13,015 nucleotides of DNA from Coemansia sp. RSA 922 (Eukaryota > Kickxellomycota > Kickxellomycetes > Kickxellales > Kickxellaceae), in NCBI GenBank assembly GCA_027577415.1, contig JANBQS010000726.1, positions 1 through 13,015 on the forward strand, given 5' to 3'. This document shows positions 1-7,605 of this stretch, in pieces (positions within the stretch are counted from its first letter, which is position 1; each line of letters begins with the position of its first letter). Below the pieces are notes generated by a model that was given only the letters and a program-made list of their open reading frames with translations, had not been told where the DNA came from and did not search any database. The translations under genes were made by a program, and so were the position numbers.

Positions 1-3000
1 CTCAGTCTGTTGGATTCATTTCCACGGTTCTTCTCCATGCCATCAGACTTGCCAATTGCGGCTGCCGCTGCCGCCGCTGCCACACAACAGTCAGTCTTGT
101 CGAGTGGGTCGGCTACGGCTATGGACTCTATGATACATGCAATCAATTCGGCATCACCACCCGCGCACTACCACCACCACCATCACCACCACCAGCACCA
201 GCAGCAGCAGCAGCATAATCCATCAACTCTATTCTCGCAGACATCACCAATGGCTGTGCCGACTAATTCGGCGTTTGCTGCTGTTGCTGCTGCCGCCGCC
301 GCCGCCTCGCTGCCTGCACATGGGGCGTCTATGCAGAACATTGCCAGGCATACTCAATCAATGGACATGCTGGCTGGCATGTCCTCTGACCCGAATCCAG
401 CGGCGCAGACCATGCAGAGCTTTCAGCGCAATCAATTCCAGCCGGCTCCTCAGCAACCACAGCAGTCGAATTACCAGCCGCAGTATCTGCCTCAGCAGCA
501 ACAGCGGTTTATGTCTCCCGCCGAGAATCACGCCGCATTTACCAACGTGTTTCTATCCTCGATTGGTGCCACTCAGCAACAGAACAGCCAGCAACAGACA
601 TATCAGCAACAGGCGTACCAGCAGCAAGAGCTCCACGCGCGTCAGCCCTTGCTGTTTGGATCATCGACGCCCCCGGCCCTTACAATGCACCAGCGACAAG
701 CGCAGGCACAGACATTAGCGCAGCAGCAGCAGCCTCCGATGGTATTTCGCTCACTCTCAGCCAACAGCAGCGCATTCGACGGATCTAGTCTGGCGCTGTC
801 CCCGTCGTCATCATCGCTCTCAATGGTGGCAGCTGCGTCGATGCACACGAACTTTGTCTCGCCCATTGCGCTGGGTAGCATGCTGCCTCCTACCAGCCCC
901 GCTGGCGTGAGCAGCATGTCAGCTGCAGCCGCTGCCGCTGCAGCTGCTGCGGTAGCAGCGTTCCAGTTTTCCTCTCCGCCTCCGCCGCCATCATCATCGT
1001 CCTCCAGCATGCTGGCAGTGGCTAACGGCAACAATGGGCGCAGTCAGCAGGAACAAGAGGTGGCGGCGCTTCTTGCAAACCACTCGCACCCGTCGATGCT
1101 TTCAGTGCGTCTATCGGCATCGTCAGCCACTCAGCCCATGCCTCTTTCCTTTTCTGCCGCACCGCCATTTTCGCTCTCTGCCGACATTGGCGCTGCTAGC
1201 TGTCTTACCAATACCATTGCTGCCGGCTTTCCTCCTACCCCGATCACTGCAGCTGGCCCTGCTGCTGTTAATTCGGCTGTTAATGCCGCTGCTACTTCAT
1301 CGTCGAGCGGAGCTAAGCCTCGACGCACTCGTAGTCGCCAGGGCAGCGTGGGCTCCCGATCCAACAATGCCACCACGCCATCGATTGCGTCACTTGCTGC
1401 AACCATGCGCCGACACCCAGGCGGGCGGCGAATTGGCACCAGCCGCAAGCGCAGTGGCGGTGACTGGAGCCGATCCACTATCGAGGAGGAGCTCGTACTG
1501 GAGGGGCTTAGCGCTGAGGGCGCCGACACCTTTGGTCGCCCACTCTTTGACGTAGCGGCGTACCCGCTGCCTGCGCATGCTGATCTGGACGAGCACATGA
1601 ATGGCACGTTTGAGTACTTTTACATTGGCATCCAGACCATGCACGAAGTGACCTTTCGCAAGCGTCTTGCTGGCGGCAACGTGTCGCCTGTGCTCATTTA
1701 TGCGATCATGGCGATTGCCAGCAGGTACTCGCGTCGGCCGAGCCTGCACTCGCTCAACGGCATGGCTTTTCTCAACGGCGACCGTCACGCGTCGACAGCC
1801 TGCGGTCTTATCAGCATCCTATTGAACCATAGCAATCTGGGTACTGTTGACTGCATCCACGGCATGCTGTTTCTGTCGGTGTACTTTATGGGGCAGGGCA
1901 ACATGCTCAAGTCGCGTATGTACTTGGTCAAAGCGGTCTGCACAGCGCGCACAATGGGGTTTCAGAACATGGACGCGACCTTTACGCCCTCCAATACCAT
2001 GATCGCCTTTAGAGGTCATTTTGACAAACCACAAGACCTCTCGGCGCCGCATCCGCGTGCGTGCTCGTGCCCAAAGACCATTGAGGACCGGGTTGAGCTA
2101 GAGACTAAGCGCCGTATTTGGTGGTTTTTGGTCTCCGTCGACTATTTTACAGCCAACGTCATGAATGTGCCGCTGGAAATCCCGCCCGACTCTTACTGCG
2201 TTCGCCTGCCGTGCAGTGACGAGGAGTGGAGGAGCCCGATGCTGAGCAAGGGCACGTCTGATATGCCTGGAGCGGCAGAGGGCAGCAGTGCTGGGGGTAT
2301 TATCGACGGCCTGTCTTTCTCTCAGGTGTCGGCTAACCAGGGCTACTCGTCGCCTCTGCCTGACAGCAGCGCGCGTGTCAATGTCCCTTGCGACCTAGGG
2401 TTTGGTGACCGACTGTCGTCGGCTAAACAGGGGCGGGATTACTTGCGGCTCAACGGGTTTCACGACTGTCGCCCGCCGTGGCTGTACCATCCTGGCGCGT
2501 TCTACTTGGAGCGGCTAATGATTGAGTTTTGCGATCACTTGCGGCGACTGAACAATCTGCGGTCGCTGGCGATTCGGTCTTTCTTCTACGTCGAGCCCGT
2601 ATTTGTCGACGAGGCTTACCCTTACTTGAAGCGGCGGCGGCAGAACTTGTCCTGGGCTGATCGCCTGAACAAGGTGAAGAGCTCGTGGTCGTGGCTCCAC
2701 ATGCAGGTCAACAAGTGGTTGGACTCTATCCTGCTGCGCTTCTCTGAGGAAATCAACCGTGTGCCGTCTGACCGGTTTAACCGCCAGTACCGGCACCAGT
2801 ACTATTATTATCTTATTGCGGCGCACTCGACTATCATTATGTCTCATGGCGTGATTATCCAACTTTTCATGGATTTCTCGCGGTATATTCGTCAGCAGCA
2901 GCAGCAATACGAGGCATACGAGCAACAGGCGCGCACTCGTCCTCATACGCCTACGCAGGGTCACTCGGCGTTTACCACGGGACTGAGTGATGCGGCAGCG

Positions 3001-4320
3001 AGATCTTCGGGCGGTGGGCATGGTGCGACTGCTAATTCTCAGGTATGGGGGTCTTCTGCTGGGCCTGCTCCGCCGGTTGCCTATGGTGCTGGTGGCATGT
3101 CGCTGAGCGAGGGATTGTCAGAGTTTGCTATTGGAACTGTGGGCAGCGCTGTTGCCTCGCTGATTAACATTGCGCAGAGCTTGGCGGCGTCAGGCGGCGG
3201 TAGCAGCGTGCATGGGTCCTCAGCATACGGCAGCGTTATTGGTAGTCCCGTCACTAATCCCAATGGCAATGTTCTGCCAACCCAGTCGAGCTTTGACGAT
3301 ATGCTGCACTCGGACATCGAGATGGGCGATGCGACCAGTCGGTTTAGCGGGATGTCAGCATCGAGCCTGGGACTCCATTTTATATCTCCCGGTCCACCGC
3401 CGTCCTCTAACCCAGTGCATCCGGTCTTGAACGGTCCTAATGCTGCTATTAACATCTTGAGCGACTTGTCTGAAATGGCTGTGATGGCGTGGAATGGCTG
3501 TGTCTCGACGGCGGAGCAACTGGCGCTGATTCTGCGTGGCAAGCACCCAAAGTTTGTCCTATTGGGTAGTCCGCCTTTGGACGTGTTTAGAGAGCAAGTT
3601 TTGTCGGGTGATGCCAATATCTTGTCTCTGCCCGGATCTGCGTTCAATGCTCCGGGAACTGGTCCTGGAGCTGACAACCCTATTCTGTCCGACCCTGATT
3701 TTTATATGCGGCTACAGCCGTCGACAGCGTGGTGGATGTTTCTTGTTGCCCAGGTACAAGTCGGTCACATCAAGCGTTTGCTGAAGGAGAGCGAGGGTAG
3801 CTTCAAGGTCAGCGACAAGCGAAAGGCGCTGGCTGCCAAGATGGCCAAGGCAGCGGCTAGGGCGGCGGCTAAGGCTGCGGGTGAGGCGACTCCCACTGAC
3901 GAGCCTGCTGTAGTGGGTAGCAATGAGCCGATGGATCAGTCGGGCGATGTAAATGCTGAAGATGAGCGGGATTCTGCGGCGTGTTTGGACCGAGCCACTG
4001 AGGAGCAGCTTTTGGGAACCCCGCAGCGACAACAAAGGCCAGTGGAGCAAATGCGGCCACTCTCTACTAACGTCAATAAATCGGCGACCATCTTGGCGTC
4101 AGCAGTGAATATGTCCAACTCTGCGCCACCAGCTCAGAGTCGTGAGGAACGGGAAGCGATTGCAACGAAAAATTCGCGGGCAACGCGACTTATGCGTGCG
4201 TACGAAAACCTCTCGTGTATGGTTAAGGTCCTCGAGGGCATGCAGCAGTATTGGCAGTGTATGGATTATGTCCAAGCTATTCAAGATATCCTAGGTGAAT
4301 CCGAAGATCCACTACATTAA
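1..4320 (+). CDS. Fungal-specific transcription factor (Fungal_trans domain), 5' partial
   Basis: The frame is open from base 1 to the TAA at 4318-4320 (1439 codons), so the gene enters from the left. The first in-window ATG (37) has a weak context (T at -3) and is probably internal. Numbering from base 1, residues 1-430 are low complexity (Ala, His, Gln, Ser and Pro runs). Two basic clusters near 439-450 and 470-488 look like nuclear localisation signals. From about 510 comes the middle homology region of zinc-cluster factors: FEYFYIGIQTMHEVTFRKRL (about 537-556), then ETKRRIWWFLVSVDYF (about 701-716). These regions normally tune dimerisation and activity of a promoter-bound regulator. No Cys6 zinc cluster occurs in the visible part, so it is presumably encoded upstream of the window; loss is possible. 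A Lys/Ala-rich segment lies at about 1271-1300. The family call is firm; target genes are unknown. Confidence 0.88.
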   Translation, partial: LSLLDSFPRFFSMPSDLPIAAAAAAAATQQSVLSSGSATAMDSMIHAINSASPPAHYHHHHHHHQHQQQQQHNPSTLFSQTSPMAVPTNSAFAAVAAAAAAASLPAHGASMQNIARHTQSMDMLAGMSSDPNPAAQTMQSFQRNQFQPAPQQPQQSNYQPQYLPQQQQRFMSPAENHAAFTNVFLSSIGATQQQNSQQQTYQQQAYQQQELHARQPLLFGSSTPPALTMHQRQAQAQTLAQQQQPPMVFRSLSANSSAFDGSSLALSPSSSSLSMVAAASMHTNFVSPIALGSMLPPTSPAGVSSMSAAAAAAAAAAVAAFQFSSPPPPPSSSSSSMLAVANGNNGRSQQEQEVAALLANHSHPSMLSVRLSASSATQPMPLSFSAAPPFSLSADIGAASCLTNTIAAGFPPTPITAAGPAAVNSAVNAAATSSSSGAKPRRTRSRQGSVGSRSNNATTPSIASLAATMRRHPGGRRIGTSRKRSGGDWSRSTIEEELVLEGLSAEGADTFGRPLFDVAAYPLPAHADLDEHMNGTFEYFYIGIQTMHEVTFRKRLAGGNVSPVLIYAIMAIASRYSRRPSLHSLNGMAFLNGDRHASTACGLISILLNHSNLGTVDCIHGMLFLSVYFMGQGNMLKSRMYLVKAVCTARTMGFQNMDATFTPSNTMIAFRGHFDKPQDLSAPHPRACSCPKTIEDRVELETKRRIWWFLVSVDYFTANVMNVPLEIPPDSYCVRLPCSDEEWRSPMLSKGTSDMPGAAEGSSAGGIIDGLSFSQVSANQGYSSPLPDSSARVNVPCDLGFGDRLSSAKQGRDYLRLNGFHDCRPPWLYHPGAFYLERLMIEFCDHLRRLNNLRSLAIRSFFYVEPVFVDEAYPYLKRRRQNLSWADRLNKVKSSWSWLHMQVNKWLDSILLRFSEEINRVPSDRFNRQYRHQYYYYLIAAHSTIIMSHGVIIQLFMDFSRYIRQQQQQYEAYEQQARTRPHTPTQGHSAFTTGLSDAAARSSGGGHGATANSQVWGSSAGPAPPVAYGAGGMSLSEGLSEFAIGTVGSAVASLINIAQSLAASGGGSSVHGSSAYGSVIGSPVTNPNGNVLPTQSSFDDMLHSDIEMGDATSRFSGMSASSLGLHFISPGPPPSSNPVHPVLNGPNAAINILSDLSEMAVMAWNGCVSTAEQLALILRGKHPKFVLLGSPPLDVFREQVLSGDANILSLPGSAFNAPGTGPGADNPILSDPDFYMRLQPSTAWWMFLVAQVQVGHIKRLLKESEGSFKVSDKRKALAAKMAKAAARAAAKAAGEATPTDEPAVVGSNEPMDQSGDVNAEDERDSAACLDRATEEQLLGTPQRQQRPVEQMRPLSTNVNKSATILASAVNMSNSAPPAQSREEREAIATKNSRATRLMRAYENLSCMVKVLEGMQQYWQCMDYVQAIQDILGESEDPLH
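58..81 (+). repeat. GCN triplet run encoding poly-Ala
   Basis: An eight-codon alanine run uses mixed GCN codons (GCG, GCT, GCC). Similar Ala runs recur at about 271-306 and 919-960 in the same reading frame. The mixed codons suggest selection for the amino-acid run, or an old repeat, rather than recent slippage. Confidence 0.8.
166..216 (+). repeat. CAC/CAG triplet repeat encoding His/Gln runs
   Basis: CAY codons followed by CAG codons encode a His-rich run and then a Gln run inside the transcription-factor N-terminus. CAG runs return at about 721-732 and 2896-2907. These are likely length-polymorphic coding microsatellites; homopolymers of this kind are common in the disordered activation regions of fungal transcription factors. 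Confidence 0.8.
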
Positions 4321-4448
4321 TTTATAGCACACTACATAAAGACTTTGTGGCAAGGGGGGGTGAGTTATTTTTTTTTCTTTTAAAGTAAAACAATAAGAAG
4401 GTATGAAATAGCGTGCAAAAAAGGGGGGTGGGTGGGATGTGAGACGCT
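4321..4448. other. Convergent 3' intergenic region
   Basis: This 128 bp spacer between two converging genes contains T-rich and G-rich homopolymer runs (a G7 run near 4354, a T run near 4367) and a CAATAAG sequence near 4391 that could act as a weak poly(A) signal for the upstream plus-strand gene. No reading frame or RNA gene is seen. Confidence 0.6.
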
Positions 4449-4820
4449 TTAACGTATTCTGAAGGGGTATTTTATTTGCGACGTACTCTTCACGCGCTTA
4501 AAGAGCAGGACATGAGGTTCAGGGACATGAACCATATAGTGTTCCCAACCAGCTGACTGCTGAACGCCAAGCGACCGCCATTCGATTTCTTCCATGATGC
4601 GTGGAGGATTGGGCAAATATCTCCGTAAACCCTCTGGCATCGATACATGTCTGTACTCAAAGTCATCGTCACTGTAACGGTCAGAATAATAAATATCGCC
4701 GGCAAAATTTGAAATATCCAAGATACGCTGCTCCTCGTATGTAAGCTTTGGCCGTGCGTCGGGTTTCTCACCGGGAAGTGCTCTTTCTTTGCCGCCCTTG
4801 TCATTCTTCATTGCCATCAT
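4449..4820 (-). CDS. CKS1: Cyclin-dependent kinase regulatory subunit Cks1/Suc1
   Basis: This 123-residue protein is read from the ATG at 4820 (further Met codons at residues 2 and 4) to the TAA at 4451-4449. Cks proteins bind CDK1 and use a phosphate pocket to dock phosphorylated substrates, aiding multisite phosphorylation and cyclin turnover in the nucleus. The family core is nearly complete: IYYSDRY (43-49), FEYRHV (54-59), [16 protein letters not shown] (77-92), the beta-hinge HVPEPH (98-103) and LLFKR (105-109). By homology with human CKS1 the anion-pocket residues are R48, R57, S89, W92 and R109, with Arg replacing the usual first Lys. A charged extension of about 40 residues precedes the core, as in several fungal homologues, and the C-terminus is short. 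No intron is needed. It is divergent from SET9 and convergent with the transcription factor. Very sure. Confidence 0.96.
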   Translation of the reverse strand: MMAMKNDKGGKERALPGEKPDARPKLTYEEQRILDISNFAGDIYYSDRYSDDDFEYRHVSMPEGLRRYLPNPPRIMEEIEWRSLGVQQSAGWEHYMVHVPEPHVLLFKRVKSTSQIKYPFRIR

Positions 4821-5115
4821 GGTTCCCAATATCGAACAAGTAAGAACAAGTTTTTTGTTTTGTTAATGTGCCGTTAGAGACAGGATTGTCTGGGTGGAAA
4901 AGAAAGAGCAAAAATATAGGGATTTTAAAAAATAACAAGATTTAAAAATACTTGATTTAAAAGAGTACAAGTGTAAGAGTTCCAAAAAAAGTGTTGGTAA
5001 AAAAAAGGAACTAAAACGCGGCTTGTTGATCCCTCCGCCATTTGTCAAGCGTGACACCACACTATCGATTTTTTTTTTTTTCCGTTCTGGTATTGATCAG
5101 AGATCAAATCAAGAT
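4821..5115. promoter_or_regulatory. Divergent CKS1-SET9 promoter region
   Basis: CKS1 (minus) and SET9 (plus) are head to head with 295 bp between the CKS1 ATG and the first candidate SET9 ATG (465 bp to the main SET9 ATG). The stretch is A/T-rich, with poly-A runs near 4984 and 5000 and a T13 run at about 5070-5082 that would disfavour nucleosomes. It contains a TGTCA/TGACA dyad (5043-5056) and an AAACGCGG sequence near 5016-5023. One nucleosome-depleted region probably serves both genes. There is no direct evidence for transcription starts. Confidence 0.6.
5043..5056. repeat. TGTCA-N4-TGACA inverted repeat
   Basis: This is a perfect 5+5 bp dyad (TGTCA AGCG TGACA) in the divergent promoter. 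The half-site matches the TGACA/TGTCA core of TALE homeodomain proteins. That is a family-level resemblance; which factor binds is unknown. The same half-site is enriched in the non-coding tail after 12184. Confidence 0.55.
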
Positions 5116-5145
5116 ATGCCATCTTCGGGTCTCGAGCAGTACGAC
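5116..5145 (+). other. Candidate first exon of SET9, or a 14-codon uORF
   Basis: ATG at 5116 opens ten codons (MPSSGLEQYD) that run straight into GTGAGT at 5146, a strong donor-like sequence. If 5146-5246 is an intron, the first AG after the pyrimidine-rich stretch (5245-5246, GGAAG) joins the SET9 frame exactly in phase. That gives a 786-residue protein with a basic insert (RIAGRRQKKRGRR) before the Met at 5286. Without splicing, the frame ends at TAG (5158-5160) and would be an upstream ORF. Against splicing: the acceptor is AAG rather than YAG, and no clean CTRAY branch site is visible. Confidence 0.45.
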
Positions 5146-5285
5146 GTGAGTTTGGAATAGAGCTTTTTTTCCCTTTATTTGTAACGCGACTCTATTAATA
5201 TTTGTTTATTCAATTCTTTTGTTTCTTTTTTTTTCTACGGTGGAAGCGAATCGCCGGTAGGAGACAAAAAAAAAGAGGAAGGAGA

Positions 5286-7577
5286 ATGGCAGTGTTGCCG
5301 TCGTCCGTTTCAACAATGGACGCTTTGACGTTATCAAAATACGATGACTTATTAAGTGACGTATTATTAGACCAAGTGGGTTTGTGGTTTGAGACTCGCA
5401 AAATGTTTCCGCGATACCGACAGGCCCGCACCAACAAAGAGACTGTAATAGACTTGGTACGGCGAGTAGCGCTGGGAGCTACTGGGCTGGCAGCGGCGGT
5501 GGAGGAGCTATTGGACCAAGAGTACCTTGCAGCGTTTCTACGGCACAAGTCTGAAGTACGGTTAGCTGACTTTAGGCTTCATGCGGGTCGGTACTTTTCA
5601 ATGTACTTGCCCGAGGCCGGATACGAAATAGCACTTACAGACCGATACAAAGTGGTCACGAAGCAAAGCGAGGCACGGGTGGTAGCTACAAAACGGTACA
5701 CATTGGGTATGGTAATTAGCTTGTGTTCGGGCAGTGTTGCTAAGCTGAGCGAGTCGGAGATACAGCGTATGGAGCGAGAGAGCGCTGACTTTAGTGTTAT
5801 GTGGTGGAGTAAGAAGAAGAGTATGTGTCTATTCCTCGGTCCTGCTAGATTTGTCAATCATGACTGCGACTCTAACTGTCGGTTTACGGCACTGGGCTCT
5901 GATGCTATTTGCTTTCAGGCGCTTCGGACTATCGAACCTGGAGAGGAAATTACTACGCACTACGGGAGCAGCTACTTTGGTGAGAACAACTGCGAATGCC
6001 TGTGCGCGACTTGTGAAAAGTACTCGCGTGGCTGGTACGCCCGCCATCAGATCTTGGATGATGGCTCGGTTGTCATTATTGGCCCCGAGCCTGAGTTTGA
6101 AAGCTCGGCGATGGCGGTCCCTGTACTTTCTTCGTCGGACAGTATGCGGTCCGTCTCCTTTGATGGCGATAGTGACTCGATGTCAGTGGTGGCCGGACCT
6201 GTTGTGGTTTCTGGTGCGGCGTTTGCACGTGTTCTGACGAGAAACAAGGGTCGGCGCTCGGTTACTCCCGCCAGTTGCTTTCCCTTTCACGGATATAGCA
6301 GCAGCCAGCCTCGCTGCACGTCTTGTCCGACCGGTGCCCTGGATGCCGACATGTGTCCTCGGTGCCTCCGACACCAGATGATTTACGGGGTGCCGTGGCC
6401 GGAGCGAAAACTGCCGGTCAGTCGGACATCCAAGTCGAGTAGCTCGTCGCGGAAAAGGCGTCCCAATCCCAGCGGCTCGGGACACAGCAGTGATACTGGC
6501 GACTCGCTGTCCGATAAGGCTAAGCGGCTGCGCCAGCTAGCGCTTAAATCGCGGCCTGTTACTATATACGATGGCCCTCAGGGATCGATAGGCACATCGC
6601 CGGCTGAGATGTTTGCCCTGCGTGCTGTGGGAACGCCAGTGCTTATTGATCCACTTGACTCGTCGGTCGAGCGCTGGTGGCCGGCGGTTATTGTCGAACA
6701 TGTGCTAGAGCCGACTGAGGAGGATGGCCAAATGGAGACTCAGTACCAAGTACGATACTTTGAGGACGGGTCGTACTCGGTTTGCCAGGCCCACGAGATG
6801 ATTCTGCTGGACCCATCCCAGCCTCCATTCTCCAAGTGGCTGATTGACGCGTCGACGCAACGAACTATGCTGGGCGAGGTGGCTGTGCGCCGGGCGTTGG
6901 CCTACTTTGACTGGCGCTTTATCGCGGTATATGACCGCCAGCTGGCCGCCGCTGCTGCTGCTGTCAGGCCGGAGGACTGTGGCGATCAACTGAATGCCTC
7001 TGTACCATCCGATGCTGCGGCTGGTGCGGCTGCGGTGGTGAGCGCCATGTCGACGGCTGCTTCGCCTCCCTCGTCGCAGTCGCCGGCAGACGACGATATC
7101 GGAATGGCGCCCTGCCCGGTTGCAGCGTTTGCTGGAGGCGCCCTTGGCTTGCAGCAGATTGCCAAAATAGCTGGCATCAACGAAATCTCGCGACTGAAGC
7201 CGATCTATCAGACGCCAGCTATCGAGCAGGCGCCGGCTGCTGAGAACGAGCCAGAGGTCGTATTTGACCACTTTTTCGAGCTCAAGGCGCGGGACCCGGC
7301 TTCTGTAGACGAAAGTGGCAGTGTGAGACTGGCGGGAGATTTCAAGTCAAAGGAATGTATTCAGCCGTATTTGCACCAGATCCGTGATTTGGTGCATATC
7401 ATCGACGGGCGTGATGGCAAGGTGTACCATGCGCGGATCAGAGAGGTGGAGTTTGTCGATAATGGTGAGCGGTTTGGCTTGTATTACTTTGTGCACTACC
7501 AAGGATGGAATCCAAAGTTTGACGAGTGGGTGCCGCCGTCGCGAATCATATACCCTTTTACGGGAAAATTAGAATAG
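5286..7577 (+). CDS. SET9: SET9/Suv4-20-type histone H4K20 methyltransferase with PWWP/Tudor-like and chromo-barrel modules
   Basis: A 763-residue protein from the ATG at 5286 (A at -3, G at +4) to TAG 7575-7577. The family transfers methyl groups from S-adenosylmethionine to H4 Lys20 in chromatin. An N-terminal helical part (YDDLLSDVLLDQVGLW, about 19-34) typical of Set9 is followed by the SET domain (about 92-230) with FLGPARFVNHDCDSNCRF (183-200), PGEEITTHYG (218-227) and a Cys cluster (C238, C240, C243). A second Cys/His patch (C344, C347, C357, C360, RH 362-363, then YGVPWPER) resembles the post-SET region of fungal Set9. Residues about 440-550 form a PWWP/Tudor-like module (RWWPAVIVEHV, then YQVRYFEDGSYS). 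After an Ala-rich linker, about 700-757 is an MRG15/Esa1-type chromo barrel ending VHYQGWNPKFDEWVPPSRI. Catalytic and cofactor motifs look intact. The start may lie further upstream (5116, spliced). H4K20 specificity is inferred from family resemblance. Confidence 0.92.
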   Translation: MAVLPSSVSTMDALTLSKYDDLLSDVLLDQVGLWFETRKMFPRYRQARTNKETVIDLVRRVALGATGLAAAVEELLDQEYLAAFLRHKSEVRLADFRLHAGRYFSMYLPEAGYEIALTDRYKVVTKQSEARVVATKRYTLGMVISLCSGSVAKLSESEIQRMERESADFSVMWWSKKKSMCLFLGPARFVNHDCDSNCRFTALGSDAICFQALRTIEPGEEITTHYGSSYFGENNCECLCATCEKYSRGWYARHQILDDGSVVIIGPEPEFESSAMAVPVLSSSDSMRSVSFDGDSDSMSVVAGPVVVSGAAFARVLTRNKGRRSVTPASCFPFHGYSSSQPRCTSCPTGALDADMCPRCLRHQMIYGVPWPERKLPVSRTSKSSSSSRKRRPNPSGSGHSSDTGDSLSDKAKRLRQLALKSRPVTIYDGPQGSIGTSPAEMFALRAVGTPVLIDPLDSSVERWWPAVIVEHVLEPTEEDGQMETQYQVRYFEDGSYSVCQAHEMILLDPSQPPFSKWLIDASTQRTMLGEVAVRRALAYFDWRFIAVYDRQLAAAAAAVRPEDCGDQLNASVPSDAAAGAAAVVSAMSTAASPPSSQSPADDDIGMAPCPVAAFAGGALGLQQIAKIAGINEISRLKPIYQTPAIEQAPAAENEPEVVFDHFFELKARDPASVDESGSVRLAGDFKSKECIQPYLHQIRDLVHIIDGRDGKVYHARIREVEFVDNGERFGLYYFVHYQGWNPKFDEWVPPSRIIYPFTGKLE

Positions 7578-7605
7578 AAGCGAATAGATTTTTATTTTAT
7601 TATTA
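7578..7605. terminator. 28 bp convergent spacer with minus-strand poly(A) signals
   Basis: Only 28 bp separate the SET9 stop and the stop of the minus-strand TPR-like gene. Read on the minus strand, the spacer contains AATAATAAAATAAAA, giving overlapping AATAAA signals for the TPR-like gene. No plus-strand AATAAA is present, so SET9 transcripts probably end inside the neighbour's coding region. Confidence 0.55.

Noticed and set aside
10..12. TTG at 10 as the start of the transcription factor
   Set aside because: TTG is not a usual nuclear start in fungi; the frame is open to the window edge, so the gene is treated as 5' partial.
137..1788. Several long reading frames overlapping the transcription factor on both strands (for example 137-718 +, 642-1034 -, 1034-1555 +, 1131-1607 -, 1390-1788 -)
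   Set aside because: They are out-of-frame readings of CAG/GCN/CAC repeats and GC-rich codons of the true gene, with repetitive Arg/Leu/Ser composition and no recognisable domain.
4821..4829. TTG start for CKS1 (4829) adding three residues
   Set aside because: An ATG at 4820 is available directly downstream and the conserved core begins much later.
5016..5023. AAACGCGG in the divergent promoter as an MBF (ACGCGT) cell-cycle box
   Set aside because: It matches only the ACGCG part of the consensus and occurs once; not enough to call.
5202..5285. TTG start for SET9 (5202) with a Phe-rich N-terminus
   Set aside because: The Phe run is a translated T-rich leader or intron; real ATGs exist at 5286 and, by splicing, at 5116.
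6183..7271. Minus-strand and alternate frames inside SET9 (6183-6485 -, 6705-7271 -, 7384-7572 +)
   Set aside because: Shadows of the SET9 coding frame; no independent start context or domain.
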